IMG/VR virus record: IMGVR_UViG_3300004448_000085
Coordinates: 17,019 to 81,018 of that record
Length of the DNA stretch: 64,000 nt
Source of the DNA: a virus
Reading direction: 5' to 3' (one strand)
The stretch's first letter is position 1; each line of letters begins with the position of its first letter. The notes beneath the pieces are model-generated. The model was not told where the DNA came from. It searched no databases and was given only the letters and a program-made list of their open reading frames with translations. Below are positions 53,233-61,776 of this stretch, piece after piece. A program made the translations under genes and the position numbers.

Positions 53233-53432
53233 TCCTCTTCACCAACCTTAGTTTCACTACTGCTTTTTATATCAACAGAGTTTTTCTTCAGTAGGTTCTT
53301 CAGTTTACCGAGCACACTCTGCTTCTTAGCAGGTGTCTCCAGTGTCATTCCCCATTCATCCAGCGTCGTTTGTCTTGTGTTATCCATTGTCATTCCCCAT
53401 TCATCCAGTGTTGTTTGTCTTTCATTATTCAT
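53229..53432 (-). CDS. Small protein with two tandem PIP-box motifs (putative clamp-binding)
   Basis: A 67-aa protein, ATG 53432 after GAGGTGAACACAA. Residues 5-15 and 20-30 carry RQTTLDEWGMT twice; QTTLDEW fits the archaeal PCNA-interacting pattern Q-x-x-L-x-x-aromatic. A Lys-rich helix follows (KKQSVLGKLKNLLKK), then an acidic tail. It lies right after the PolB gene, with the clamp gene just upstream. It may tether something to PCNA or regulate the clamp. Function is inferred from the motif alone. Confidence 0.6.
   Translation of the reverse strand: MNNERQTTLDEWGMTMDNTRQTTLDEWGMTLETPAKKQSVLGKLKNLLKKNSVDIKSSSETKVGEEE
53256..53276 (-). promoter_or_regulatory. TATA-type promoter element, copy 4 (inside the PIP-box gene)
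   Basis: 19 of 21 positions match the other copies (core TTGATATAAAAAGCAGTAG). It lies within the coding region of the PIP-box gene, 24-44 bases upstream of the MazG-like ATG at 53232, so it may drive the MazG-nuclease-primase block. Confidence 0.45.
53343..53420 (-). repeat. 33-bp direct repeat encoding the tandem PIP boxes
   Basis: Copies at 53343-53375 and 53388-53420, period 45 bp, differing at two positions, both silent in the repeated peptide. A tandem duplication kept under protein-level selection. Confidence 0.75.
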
Positions 53433-53443
53433 TTGTGTTCACC

Positions 53444-55858
53444 TCAAAAATATGACTTGGGTATAGTGTCACCAGCAGCGACATCAAGCCCCCAGTCAAG
53501 GCTCTCGTATATTCGCAGTAGTTTAGATTTAACCATCACACTGAGAACTTTCTCCCAGTCTATGGAGTAGTTCTCCAATTCTGCTTTATCACGGAAAGCA
53601 ACGAAGTCTACCTTCTTGCGCTCTCCGTTGAGAGTATAATAGTCAGGGGTGTCTCCAACGAAACCGTTCACATAAGTCCACGGCACGCTATCACCTTGCC
53701 CCCATCTTTCGTCTTTGGTTTTAGCCACATGTTCATTGTAATACATGGCGGCTTTCGCTGGTGCTGGTAGTGATTTGTAATCCTTGAAGTTCATAGTGAG
53801 TCTTGAAGAGCAAGCCACATCTTCAATTGGTATGTCTCCATTCTTAACAGAGATGCTCACTTCTCTGAGGACATCTGTTACGGTTGTCTCATCAGCACCC
53901 ACGGCAATTAGTTGCATAGCCATGTCTTGAATCTGTTTGGTTAGGCGTGAGGAACTTGATGACTTAATCGCATACCCAGCAATCTTCATCTCACCCTTGC
54001 TTTTCTCAGGCCATACCTTGATACCAAAGTATCGGTTCTTTACAGGAGCAGTAGTCCAGTAGTCAAAGTATGCCTCAAGTTCAACCTCCATCGTTTTGAG
54101 TTGAAGTTTTTCTTGAGCAGTCTTGGTCAAGTGCTCGGCCAACAATTCTGCTTTATCAAAGGGAACTTGGATGAAGGCTGAATCTGTGTGACCATAGAGT
54201 GATTTGTAACCAGCCTCTTCACTTTCAGCCAGTAGATGGTGAATACACTCACGGCCTCTGTGTGTAATAGCAGCAGCGATGTCGTTGTCTACCCACATAC
54301 CCTGAAGGAACTTCATTCCAGTCATCCCATAGAGAGCATTGACGAGGACTTTGACTGCCGTTTGCATCATGTCATACCCCAGTTTCTCATCAGGGTCTGT
54401 GGCTTCACGCATAAGTTTCTTGTATTCAGCACGAAGGGCAAGCATCTCTTCTACAACAGAAGGGAGTAAACCCTTCTCCTTTTGACACCAGTGTGAGCCG
54501 TCTCCCAATGTCTTGATACCTTCACCCGGCCCACTACGCTTAGTCTCGTAGGACAGGTTATCGGAGAGAATGATGTTGGGGTATAGAGAAGCGTAGTCTA
54601 CAATGGCTACACCCTCATGTCTACCGGGAATAGGGTTGGGTATGTGTGCAGCAGTCAATGCTTCACGCTGAACATTCATGGCGCTCTTAGCCTTCTTGTC
54701 AGTCCTTCTACCGATAAGTCCTCTGAAGTATCGGGTGACCTTGTGTGTGCTCCCAAAGGAAACACCACATAGTTGCTGAGTAGCAACGAAGAAGTCAATG
54801 GCGTGAAGTTTCTTGTCAATGTCACGGAGTAGTGTGGTGTCAAGGAGACAGTAATCTACGAAGTCATCCCAGTGTTCACGCCATCCGTTGTGAACAGTCA
54901 TGCCCTCAATCTCCTCAGTGAGTTTACTACCGAGTCCAAGTGACTCTGCTATAGTATTCAACTTGCGGTTAGGTAGTTGTCCACGACCTGATTTTTGCCA
55001 AATGGATTCAAACCCGCTACCCGTTTTCCACCCAGCGGCTGAGTCAAAGCACAACCTACCCTTGATGGGTTGCTGCGTTTCTTTGTAACTATCCTTACCC
55101 TTGAATGGTCTAATCACTTGACCGAGTGGTGAGAGTTGGTCGGGGTCGTTCAACCTACGCATCAAGTGTGGTAGGTCAGCCCACATGATAGCGTGGGCTA
55201 CAAGAATATCAGGGTCACGCTCATGTAGGAAATTGATGAAACCGTCGTGCATGGCTTCTTCACTTGAGTATAGATTCAACTTGTATGTCTCGTCACGAAC
55301 ATCTCTGTGAACTGCTAAATTATCATTCAAGTGAGCATCATCATAAGGACAATTGGTTCGCTCATCAGCCCAAGCAAATACAACAGGAGTGTCAAGGTCG
55401 CTATCCACTACGGCCATGACTGATGTGAAGTCATCCTTAGTGTCCCACTCTAAATCAAAATACCACACACGAGGTTTGAACTCAGGTAGTTTCTTTGGGT
55501 AGAGTTGCAGTAGCACTTGGTCAAGGTAATTCAAGTCTGCTTCATAAGTAGACATCTCATCCTTGATGTCCCAAAGGTCAGTAGGTCTGTCTACCTCAAC
55601 CTTCATCAAAGCCTTCTTGTCAATACCAGTAGCACGAATGTCTCTGCACAACTTAGCACTGGCATGACGAGCAAACATGCGATTGATTTTCCATTCGGGA
55701 GTATCTACAGGAATCCAACAATGCGGCTTTACATACTTCTCATCATGAGGGCCGATGTGCTCTTCTTGCAGTGTCCCGTTGTTATCACGAGTGCGAAGAT
55801 ACAACCACGGAGCAGTGAAGTTATCTGACTCCGTTGGGTAATACCAATCTACAATCAT
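53444..55858 (-). CDS. polB: Family B DNA polymerase
   Basis: An 804-aa replicative polymerase. Exonuclease: YFDLEWD (D135, E137), LVAHAIMWADLPHL (D228; the usual Asn is missing), and DYCLLD (Y336, D340). Polymerase: motif A AIVDYASLYPNII (D421), motif B KVLVNALYGMTG (503-514), motif C YGHTDSAF where the first Asp of the usual DTD is His557 and D559 is kept. Slightly longer than archaeal cellular PolB (~775). It should extend primers from the viral primase with the viral clamp. Lies four bases after the clamp stop. Confidence 0.95.
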   Translation of the reverse strand: MIVDWYYPTESDNFTAPWLYLRTRDNNGTLQEEHIGPHDEKYVKPHCWIPVDTPEWKINRMFARHASAKLCRDIRATGIDKKALMKVEVDRPTDLWDIKDEMSTYEADLNYLDQVLLQLYPKKLPEFKPRVWYFDLEWDTKDDFTSVMAVVDSDLDTPVVFAWADERTNCPYDDAHLNDNLAVHRDVRDETYKLNLYSSEEAMHDGFINFLHERDPDILVAHAIMWADLPHLMRRLNDPDQLSPLGQVIRPFKGKDSYKETQQPIKGRLCFDSAAGWKTGSGFESIWQKSGRGQLPNRKLNTIAESLGLGSKLTEEIEGMTVHNGWREHWDDFVDYCLLDTTLLRDIDKKLHAIDFFVATQQLCGVSFGSTHKVTRYFRGLIGRRTDKKAKSAMNVQREALTAAHIPNPIPGRHEGVAIVDYASLYPNIILSDNLSYETKRSGPGEGIKTLGDGSHWCQKEKGLLPSVVEEMLALRAEYKKLMREATDPDEKLGYDMMQTAVKVLVNALYGMTGMKFLQGMWVDNDIAAAITHRGRECIHHLLAESEEAGYKSLYGHTDSAFIQVPFDKAELLAEHLTKTAQEKLQLKTMEVELEAYFDYWTTAPVKNRYFGIKVWPEKSKGEMKIAGYAIKSSSSSRLTKQIQDMAMQLIAVGADETTVTDVLREVSISVKNGDIPIEDVACSSRLTMNFKDYKSLPAPAKAAMYYNEHVAKTKDERWGQGDSVPWTYVNGFVGDTPDYYTLNGERKKVDFVAFRDKAELENYSIDWEKVLSVMVKSKLLRIYESLDWGLDVAAGDTIPKSYF

Positions 55859-55862
55859 ACCA

Positions 55863-56630
55863 TCACGCCCTTTGGTCTACAATAACAAGTAAGTCATCCT
55901 CTTTCTCAATGGCGAGGATAGTTGCCTCTCCCATGTGTATGGTTGCTTCACCAGCACCAAGCAGGGCGATGTTATCCATCAGCCATGAACCGAATGTAGA
56001 GGCTACACTACCACCAGCAGGGCCAGTGGTGTCACGCAACTCAAGTGTAGTGAACAGTTTAGTCTCATGTCGCTTACCAGCCGAGATGAGAAACTCACCT
56101 TCACTGGCATGTGCAGTGACTTTGAAGATAGGACTACTGTTGAGAATACCCCTCATCTTAGATACAGTAGAGAGTTCATCAAGTGTAATCTTACCCGACA
56201 CACTCAGGTCGCAGTCATGAAACTTAGTCCACTTAGATGCCACGGCAGCGTCAATCAACTTCTCAAATAATACCGCCTTTGAGTGACTGACGATAGTAGA
56301 GGTCGTAGGGATGCTGACCTTTGAAGAACCACATGTGATGTTCAAAGTCTTGGCTGAACCAAGTTGAACTATCCTCACAGTGTCCTCTTTACCAGCCTTC
56401 AAGAACTGACGAACCTTAACGAGTTCACTGATGTCAAGTGTCCCTGCATCAACAACCTCCCCTTGCACCTGTTGCTTCTTCTTGAGATAGTGTGAAATGA
56501 ATGCTACAGTTGTTTGCATCCATCCTACACCATCCTCCACTGTGAACTTGATGTGTAAGTCCTCAGCGTTCTTACCAAAGTCGCTTAGATAGCCAAGTAG
56601 TTGTTTTCTGTTTATGTTAATTTTTGTCAT
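55863..56630 (-). CDS. Putative PCNA-type sliding clamp (divergent)
   Basis: A 255-aa protein of exactly the size of archaeal PCNA, immediately upstream of PolB and near RFC. The beta-alpha-beta pattern fits a two-domain clamp, with a central linker region about 115-135 and a C-terminal segment IEKEDDLLVIVDQRA at the place of the PCNA C-terminal strand. Strict PCNA signatures are weak, so it is a divergent member by context and size. ATG 56630 follows GAGGTGATACT. Confidence 0.6.
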   Translation of the reverse strand: MTKININRKQLLGYLSDFGKNAEDLHIKFTVEDGVGWMQTTVAFISHYLKKKQQVQGEVVDAGTLDISELVKVRQFLKAGKEDTVRIVQLGSAKTLNITCGSSKVSIPTTSTIVSHSKAVLFEKLIDAAVASKWTKFHDCDLSVSGKITLDELSTVSKMRGILNSSPIFKVTAHASEGEFLISAGKRHETKLFTTLELRDTTGPAGGSVASTFGSWLMDNIALLGAGEATIHMGEATILAIEKEDDLLVIVDQRA

Positions 56631-56750
56631 AGTATCACCTCAAGGTGGGGGAAACGGAACGAGGTGAAAGATAGAAACCCCGTTAAGAACAGTGCAAGCA
56701 CTGAGCGAGAAAGTCTTCCGTTTTTTATCCCCCTAAACCCCCATGTTGAA
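56631..56750. promoter_or_regulatory. Intergenic region upstream of the clamp gene with palindrome
   Basis: 120 bp without a credible gene. It holds a perfect palindromic 14-mer CAGTGCAAGCACTG (56690-56703, 6-bp arms), G-runs on the - strand (GGGGGTTTAGGGGGAT, about 56727-56742), and a weak TATA-like GGATAAAAAACGG. Could be a promoter with an operator, or a terminator of the upstream block. Confidence 0.35.
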
Positions 56751-57752
56751 TCAAAGTGTTCCGTCGTAGAGTTCAGGTAGACCATACCACTGTGGCTCTT
56801 TACCTGTCTCTGTAACGAGAGTAGTCCTCTTCTGTCCTTGTAATCGTGCATTGGTTTTGCTCTTGTCAAACCGAACAGTGTATTCGGACTTGACTACTTC
56901 ACCAGTGGCATCATCAAGTGTATCGTTGCGTTCACAGATTAGGATTTGATAGACGAAGTTGTTGCTCGCCTTCTCCCAGTCGGGCCTCCAAGTAGATGAC
57001 CCTTCTTCGTTCTTACCCCAAGAGTAGTTGGTTAGTCGTAGGTGAGTCTCCCAAAAGACACGGACACCAGCCTTGACAAGTCCACGACACAACCCAGTGA
57101 GTTGGTGAAAACGAGTCTTACGGATAGCCCAGTCCCATTGGTGACCGACCTTCTTGTTCCAGTCAGCAGCCTCAATACCATCTTTAGCGATGTTCAAGTC
57201 TACAATACGCATACAGTTGATACACACACTGTCCCACAAATCAACACCAGTCACATGGAATCCCCATAGACGAGGCCCATTGTAGTCAGGGTCACGCTGT
57301 TTCTTAGCGATGTCATTAGCGAACTGTGCTATACCCATAACACGAAGATGAGTGTCGGGATAATTGTAAGCAGTGCTATCACCCTTCATCATAACCCATG
57401 GCTCAAAACATTTAATGTTGTCATTGTCACGATGGAATGCTGACTTGTTAGCAGCGCCTCCGCCTTCAAAGTCCATAATCCACAACTGCATTTCTTTCTC
57501 CTGTTCAGTTCGCTCAGGCATAGCCAACCACTTGGAAAAGGCATCAGTTACGATAGCCGTCTTACCAGTGTTGTCATGCCCTGCTATACCCATGAACAAG
57601 TGAGTCTGTGGAGCATTGTCCATCAAATCAAGTTCCTTCTGTAGAGCAGCGAAGGGGTCAGCGTCGTTACGCTGAACGGCTGGAGTTTCCTCCAGCACCT
57701 TCACTGCCTTTTCTTCTGCTTGTGCTTCTTTTGTTTTTCCGAATCCCGCCAT
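56751..57752 (-). CDS. RecA/RadA-like ATPase, Sak4/AAA_24-type recombinase
   Basis: A 333-aa protein with Walker A GHDNTGKT (58-65) and a Walker B-like LWIMDFEGGG (90-99). The order and the conserved D94/E96 resemble phage Sak4/AAA_24 ATPases, RecA-core proteins used in single-strand annealing. It lies between the clamp and an OB-type candidate, matching a recombination role with the Cas4-type nuclease. GAGGTGA precedes ATG 57752. Confidence 0.7.
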   Translation of the reverse strand: MAGFGKTKEAQAEEKAVKVLEETPAVQRNDADPFAALQKELDLMDNAPQTHLFMGIAGHDNTGKTAIVTDAFSKWLAMPERTEQEKEMQLWIMDFEGGGAANKSAFHRDNDNIKCFEPWVMMKGDSTAYNYPDTHLRVMGIAQFANDIAKKQRDPDYNGPRLWGFHVTGVDLWDSVCINCMRIVDLNIAKDGIEAADWNKKVGHQWDWAIRKTRFHQLTGLCRGLVKAGVRVFWETHLRLTNYSWGKNEEGSSTWRPDWEKASNNFVYQILICERNDTLDDATGEVVKSEYTVRFDKSKTNARLQGQKRTTLVTETGKEPQWYGLPELYDGTL

Positions 57753-57763
57753 TGTAAATCACC

Positions 57764-59101
57764 TCAGTTAAATTGTCCCTCGCCAGTGTCGCCGCCAGTT
57801 TGTCGTCGTCGGATTCTTCGTGAGTCTGCAAAGACACCCATCACCTTGATGCTGGGTATATCTACTCCATCCTTACGCTTCACCGCAACACGACCACAGA
57901 CTAATACTGTGGAGCGTTCTGCAAAGGGAATAAGTTCGTCGTCAGTTCGTGCTGAGAACGGTGTAGTCAAGTCATGGCAAGCACTACCAATCCAGCCCAT
58001 AACATCGGCTGAGTCTTTGCTACCATGCTGGCTTTGAAGAGCAGTAGATGTCAGAGTGATTGAGTAACCTCGCCCATCCTCGTCATACTGATTGTCACGA
58101 GACTCAGTAGACATACGATTGACTGTGCCTTTGGTAAGGACAATCGGGCCACTGCGCCCTTGTTCGCCATTGATTGTGAAGGTTCGGCTACCAGCCTCAA
58201 ACGCTTCAACCAAGTCTTCAAGTGCAGCGAAGTGAGAGTGCAAGTCTCCATCAGTCCAAAACTTGAACGGTCTGAGCAAACCCTTCATACCATCATTTAC
58301 GAAGGCATCAGTATACTCAATCATCTTAGCCATACCCATGCTTGTAGACAAAACATCTTTCCAGTCAGCCTTGGCATTCTCGTTTGGAGGGCGAGCCATG
58401 ATACGACATGGTTCACCAATGAGAACTTCAGCATCAGCATCTTCGCCTTGCATGTCAAGTCGCCATAGTTGAATAGCACCATCGTTGGTGAACTCGTCTT
58501 CAGGAGCGCCCAAGAAGTGGTAGTTGCGACCATTCATGGTCATACCCTTTGGTCGCCCACTCTTGGCAAGCAAACAAATGCGCTCACCATCAGCGACGAA
58601 TGAATGTTCAGGAATCTCTTGCGACGATGTTTCAGTCACAGTAGTTCCGTTGTTTGAAGAAAGCGACCACAGGTTATCCTTCTTGATGAAGTGTCCAACC
58701 ATACCACTGCTGATAGCAGCATTAGGGTCAAGTGTAAAGTCACGCTTAGCACGAGCAACAAGGTTACTACGGCGGTCACGACGCTTCTCATCAACACCGA
58801 CAAAGCATCCGACGAATGGGATAGACCCAGCCATCACCATGCCACCGCTACCACGGTTTCTTGTTTCAATGAACATCTGTTCAGCCCAGTCAATGAGTAG
58901 GTCTTCATCCTCATCAGCAGGGTTGTCACACTGGTGCTCCTTAGCAATCTGCTCAAGGAACTCTGCGACTACTTGTTGGAGGTCTTGCTTAGTGCGTGAG
59001 GCATATTGCCCCAGCCGTTCTAAGACTCCTTCGGGTAGCCCCGTAGTGCTCTGTTCGTCGTTCACTGGCTCATCGTTCATATCTTCGTATTCTTCTGTCA
59101 T
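57764..59101 (-). CDS. Putative OB-fold ssDNA-binding protein (RPA-like candidate)
   Basis: A 445-aa protein; ATG 59101 follows AAAGGAGGTAACTGT and overlaps the RFC stop (ATGA). Acidic helical N-terminus, then beta-rich regions, e.g. GMVMAGSIPFVGCFVGVDEK, RSGPIVLTKGTVNRM and STVLVCGRVAVKRKDG, suggesting several beta-barrels. No clear zinc finger. Placement between RFC and the recombinase fits an ssDNA-binding protein, but there is no diagnostic motif; treat as a candidate. Confidence 0.45.
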   Translation of the reverse strand: MTEEYEDMNDEPVNDEQSTTGLPEGVLERLGQYASRTKQDLQQVVAEFLEQIAKEHQCDNPADEDEDLLIDWAEQMFIETRNRGSGGMVMAGSIPFVGCFVGVDEKRRDRRSNLVARAKRDFTLDPNAAISSGMVGHFIKKDNLWSLSSNNGTTVTETSSQEIPEHSFVADGERICLLAKSGRPKGMTMNGRNYHFLGAPEDEFTNDGAIQLWRLDMQGEDADAEVLIGEPCRIMARPPNENAKADWKDVLSTSMGMAKMIEYTDAFVNDGMKGLLRPFKFWTDGDLHSHFAALEDLVEAFEAGSRTFTINGEQGRSGPIVLTKGTVNRMSTESRDNQYDEDGRGYSITLTSTALQSQHGSKDSADVMGWIGSACHDLTTPFSARTDDELIPFAERSTVLVCGRVAVKRKDGVDIPSIKVMGVFADSRRIRRRQTGGDTGEGQFN

Positions 59102-60027
59102 ACAGTTACCTCCTTTCGTAGTCGTGCTATCAAGCAATCAACAAAGGAATAAGAACCGATAGGCCACTCATACATGTGGGGTATCATATCACCCAGCACA
59201 CTCATGACTGTCCATGTGTTGTCTTCATCCATCTCAAAGAACTCGGTTAGGTTCTCATGGAATGTTCGCATGATGAAGGTAAGTGATAGCCCTCGGTCAA
59301 GCATTGAATAGAATTGCTTTCGCATGTTACCATACTCACCGCTGATAGCAGCAAGTGCGGCCTGTGATGGGTTGCCCCCATCAGATAGTGAAGCCTCTAA
59401 GGATTCAGTGGTATGGTGCATTTCAGCGATAGCGATAGCACTACGCATGTCACCACCAGTGAACTTCATGAGTTTCATGTATGCATTGGTAAAGTCACGA
59501 GGCTCTGTTTTACTGTCACAGAAGATACTCAATAGTCTCTTAGCCCCGTCTTCAGGATTGATAGGCTTGAACTCATACACAAGACACCTGCTTTGGATAG
59601 CAGGTTTGATTTTGCTAATCTCGTTACATGTAAAGATGTAGATAACATTGTCAGCATACTCCTCCATGATGCCCCTTAGAGCATCTTGAGCAGCGGGGGT
59701 GAGGCCGTCAGCCTCGTCTACGATGATACCTCTCCTGTCAGTGCCTACAGCCTTGACAGCGCTCATCTGTTTGAGTTGATTGCGAATGTAGTCAAGCCCT
59801 CTATCATCAGAGGCATTGACAATAATGTAGTTCATGGGGTCAAAGTAGTCGCCCATCTTCTCACGGAGCATAACCTTAGCAGCAGTAGACTTACCAGTGC
59901 CTTGCATACCGTGGAGGAGAACAGCACGAGGCCACTTACCACCATTACGCCAGCCCAGCGCATCGGAGACGAATGCAGTTTGACCTGCTATCTCCTCCAA
60001 TGTCAGTGGCTCAGTGCTGTTCTCCAT
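59098..60027 (-). CDS. rfcS: Clamp loader small subunit (RFC-S)
   Basis: A 309-aa AAA+ protein: EEIAGQ at the N-terminus, Walker A GMQGTGKS (40-47), Walker B GIIVDEADGL (D104, E105), and the SRC arginine-finger motif (146-148). It lacks any large-subunit partner in the window, so it may form a homomeric loader or use the host large subunit. It has its own TATA-type promoter (60040-60060), about 21 bases from the ATG. Confidence 0.93.
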   Translation of the reverse strand: MENSTEPLTLEEIAGQTAFVSDALGWRNGGKWPRAVLLHGMQGTGKSTAAKVMLREKMGDYFDPMNYIIVNASDDRGLDYIRNQLKQMSAVKAVGTDRRGIIVDEADGLTPAAQDALRGIMEEYADNVIYIFTCNEISKIKPAIQSRCLVYEFKPINPEDGAKRLLSIFCDSKTEPRDFTNAYMKLMKFTGGDMRSAIAIAEMHHTTESLEASLSDGGNPSQAALAAISGEYGNMRKQFYSMLDRGLSLTFIMRTFHENLTEFFEMDEDNTWTVMSVLGDMIPHMYEWPIGSYSFVDCLIARLRKEVTV

Positions 60028-60039
60028 GGTATTACCTCT

Positions 60040-60060
60040 ATTACTGCTTTATATATCAAC
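60040..60060 (-). promoter_or_regulatory. TATA-type promoter element, copy 2 (RFC)
   Basis: Identical over 21 bp to the copy at 49231-49251. The TATA box (60048-60055) is centred about 25 bases before the RFC ATG, so transcription could start at or near the start codon. A GAGGTAATACC Shine-Dalgarno-like sequence lies between box and ATG. Confidence 0.7.
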
Positions 60061-60061
60061 T

Positions 60062-60505
60062 TCAGATTGAGTCCTCTTCAAGAGACACTTGTTCGTGCTC
60101 AGCGTCGTATGCTTCAGCCCATGAGAGAAACATCTCATAGTCATTAGGCGGGGGGTTGTCATACACGAATGTCCACATGTGGTAGCCTATGCTATCAGCG
60201 AAGGCATTGAGTATAGGGTATTCTTTATTGAGGGTCTGTAGGAGAAGATGTAGTCTCCCCTGTGCTCTGTTAGATGTGAACCCCTGCATGTCAAACTCGT
60301 GAGCAAGAAAATCACCTATGTCTAACACCTGTTGAATGTAAGGGATAACATGTAGCGATGGTTCTGTCCTCCATGTGACTGAGCGCCTCACTCTGTAGCC
60401 CACCTTTGCTTGTGAGTCTTTACTTACATAGGTGTTGAACTTGAGTTGGCCGAGCATGTAGCCGATACCTATACCGAATCCTGTCTTGTCATCTGTGAGC
60501 ATCAT
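60062..60505 (-). CDS. Hypothetical protein with weak LAGLIDADG-like pattern
   Basis: A 147-aa protein; its ATGATG start overlaps the previous stop. GIGIGYMLGQLKFN resembles a degenerate LAGLIDADG helix, followed by SQAKVGYRVRRSVTWRTEP, PYIQQVLDIGD and LNKEYPIL, which look like the beta strands and later helices of the homing-endonuclease fold. The active-site acid is not conserved, so if related it is inactive or repurposed. A weak call. Confidence 0.35.
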   Translation of the reverse strand: MMLTDDKTGFGIGIGYMLGQLKFNTYVSKDSQAKVGYRVRRSVTWRTEPSLHVIPYIQQVLDIGDFLAHEFDMQGFTSNRAQGRLHLLLQTLNKEYPILNAFADSIGYHMWTFVYDNPPPNDYEMFLSWAEAYDAEHEQVSLEEDSI

Positions 60506-61776
60506 ACCATTCCCCTCTCTACAAGTTCTGTGAATTGAGTGATGTCGGATATACCCAAGTCGTCTCTCCTACGAACCGCAGTGAAGTTAAGGAGTTGCCC
60601 TTTCTCACTGACTCGCACTGCTGCTACTTCTATGACAATACACTCTTCATCCATGTCAGGGTTATATCTCCAGTCGCCTATTACTTCAGTGGAGGCGACG
60701 GTGATGAACTCGTCTACACCATCAATTGCTTGTAGATATGTCGGGCCACTACCCATCGCATCCATCTCGGCTCTAAGGAATACTTTGGTTCGGTCAGCGT
60801 GCATCACATACCCACCAATTGCGTCAGGTTTGAACGAGCCATCCATCGGGATGAGTCTAACACACCTGATTGTATCTTCTTGCAGTGCATTGATTAGGTC
60901 ATCCCAATCCCTGTTGGTTGTCTTCATCGTTTGAGATTGAGTTACCATTCTTTTATCGTAAGTCCACTCAGTAAAGTTATGCTTGTTCGGGTCTACTGTA
61001 TCAAGCACCACAGAGTCTATGACATTCTTATTCACTACCACTACCTCTCTGTATACACCACTGTCTTTTAACCAAGAGTCGTTTACACCTGCTTTGCTTA
61101 TCAGCAACCCGTTTCTGTTACGAGCCTTGTTATCATACACATGTTTGATGTCACCTTCAGGGACAATGACCGCATAGTGATTCTCCAATGGTGGGGCGAG
61201 TGATGTGTATGCTTTCCATCGCATAGGCGCTGGTGACATACCATACTCCCACCATCTCTCCATACCGAGTATGCTTTCCTTTTGATTGTAGATTTTGGCT
61301 ATCATGTTTATGTTCATGTGTGATTGTAGAATGTGAACTGGTAGTGAATGTAAACGAGCGAGTGCTCCGAAGAATGTCCTCTTAGAAATGACTGGCTTTG
61401 AATGCATAGCCCAACGCCATAGCAGTCTCGCCTCTATCTCATTGAACTGCTTTGCTACTTCACTGAACGAACTTTCTACATTGAGTAAGGCACGAACATA
61501 ACCACAGTCATAATCCCTTGAACCGTAGTTAGCACTCTCTGATGCGAGGGTCATCCACGGTTGTTCTTCAGGTAGCATGTCCTTGACTACATCGTAAAAC
61601 GATGCTGCTTCATTAGCGAGCATTCGGATTGGGTCAGCACCCTTCACTGTCGGGTAGAAGAATTGGTAGAGCATGATAGCGTCATCAGCGGTTTCAAGCC
61701 TCGCTAATTGTTTGACTCTATCGCCGCCCAGTCTCAACTGCTCATGTATGTCAGCAAGTAATGCAAACTTGGTCAT
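60502..61776 (-). CDS. Putative divergent DNA ligase-like protein
   Basis: A 424-aa protein; ATG 61776 follows GGAGGTG at good spacing (an in-frame GTG is two codons earlier). The C-terminal half resembles the OB part of ATP-dependent ligases: GGYVMHADRTKVFLRAEMDA, then EECIVIEVAAVRVSEKGQLL and FTAVRRRDDLGISDI, close in pattern to ligase motif VI (EV...G..LRFPRF..iR.Dk). No KxDGxR is visible where motif I is expected, so it is either highly divergent or inactive. It lies upstream of RFC in the replication operon. Confidence 0.45.
   Translation of the reverse strand: MTKFALLADIHEQLRLGGDRVKQLARLETADDAIMLYQFFYPTVKGADPIRMLANEAASFYDVVKDMLPEEQPWMTLASESANYGSRDYDCGYVRALLNVESSFSEVAKQFNEIEARLLWRWAMHSKPVISKRTFFGALARLHSLPVHILQSHMNINMIAKIYNQKESILGMERWWEYGMSPAPMRWKAYTSLAPPLENHYAVIVPEGDIKHVYDNKARNRNGLLISKAGVNDSWLKDSGVYREVVVVNKNVIDSVVLDTVDPNKHNFTEWTYDKRMVTQSQTMKTTNRDWDDLINALQEDTIRCVRLIPMDGSFKPDAIGGYVMHADRTKVFLRAEMDAMGSGPTYLQAIDGVDEFITVASTEVIGDWRYNPDMDEECIVIEVAAVRVSEKGQLLNFTAVRRRDDLGISDITQFTELVERGMV

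Noticed and set aside
56627-56869. 80-aa - strand frame across the gap before the clamp gene
   Set aside because: It overlaps the recombinase gene, has no good ribosome site, and its composition does not look like neighbouring proteins.
60502-61776. Calling this protein an active DNA ligase
   Set aside because: The nucleotidyl-accepting Lys motif is not visible, so only ligase-like is supported.
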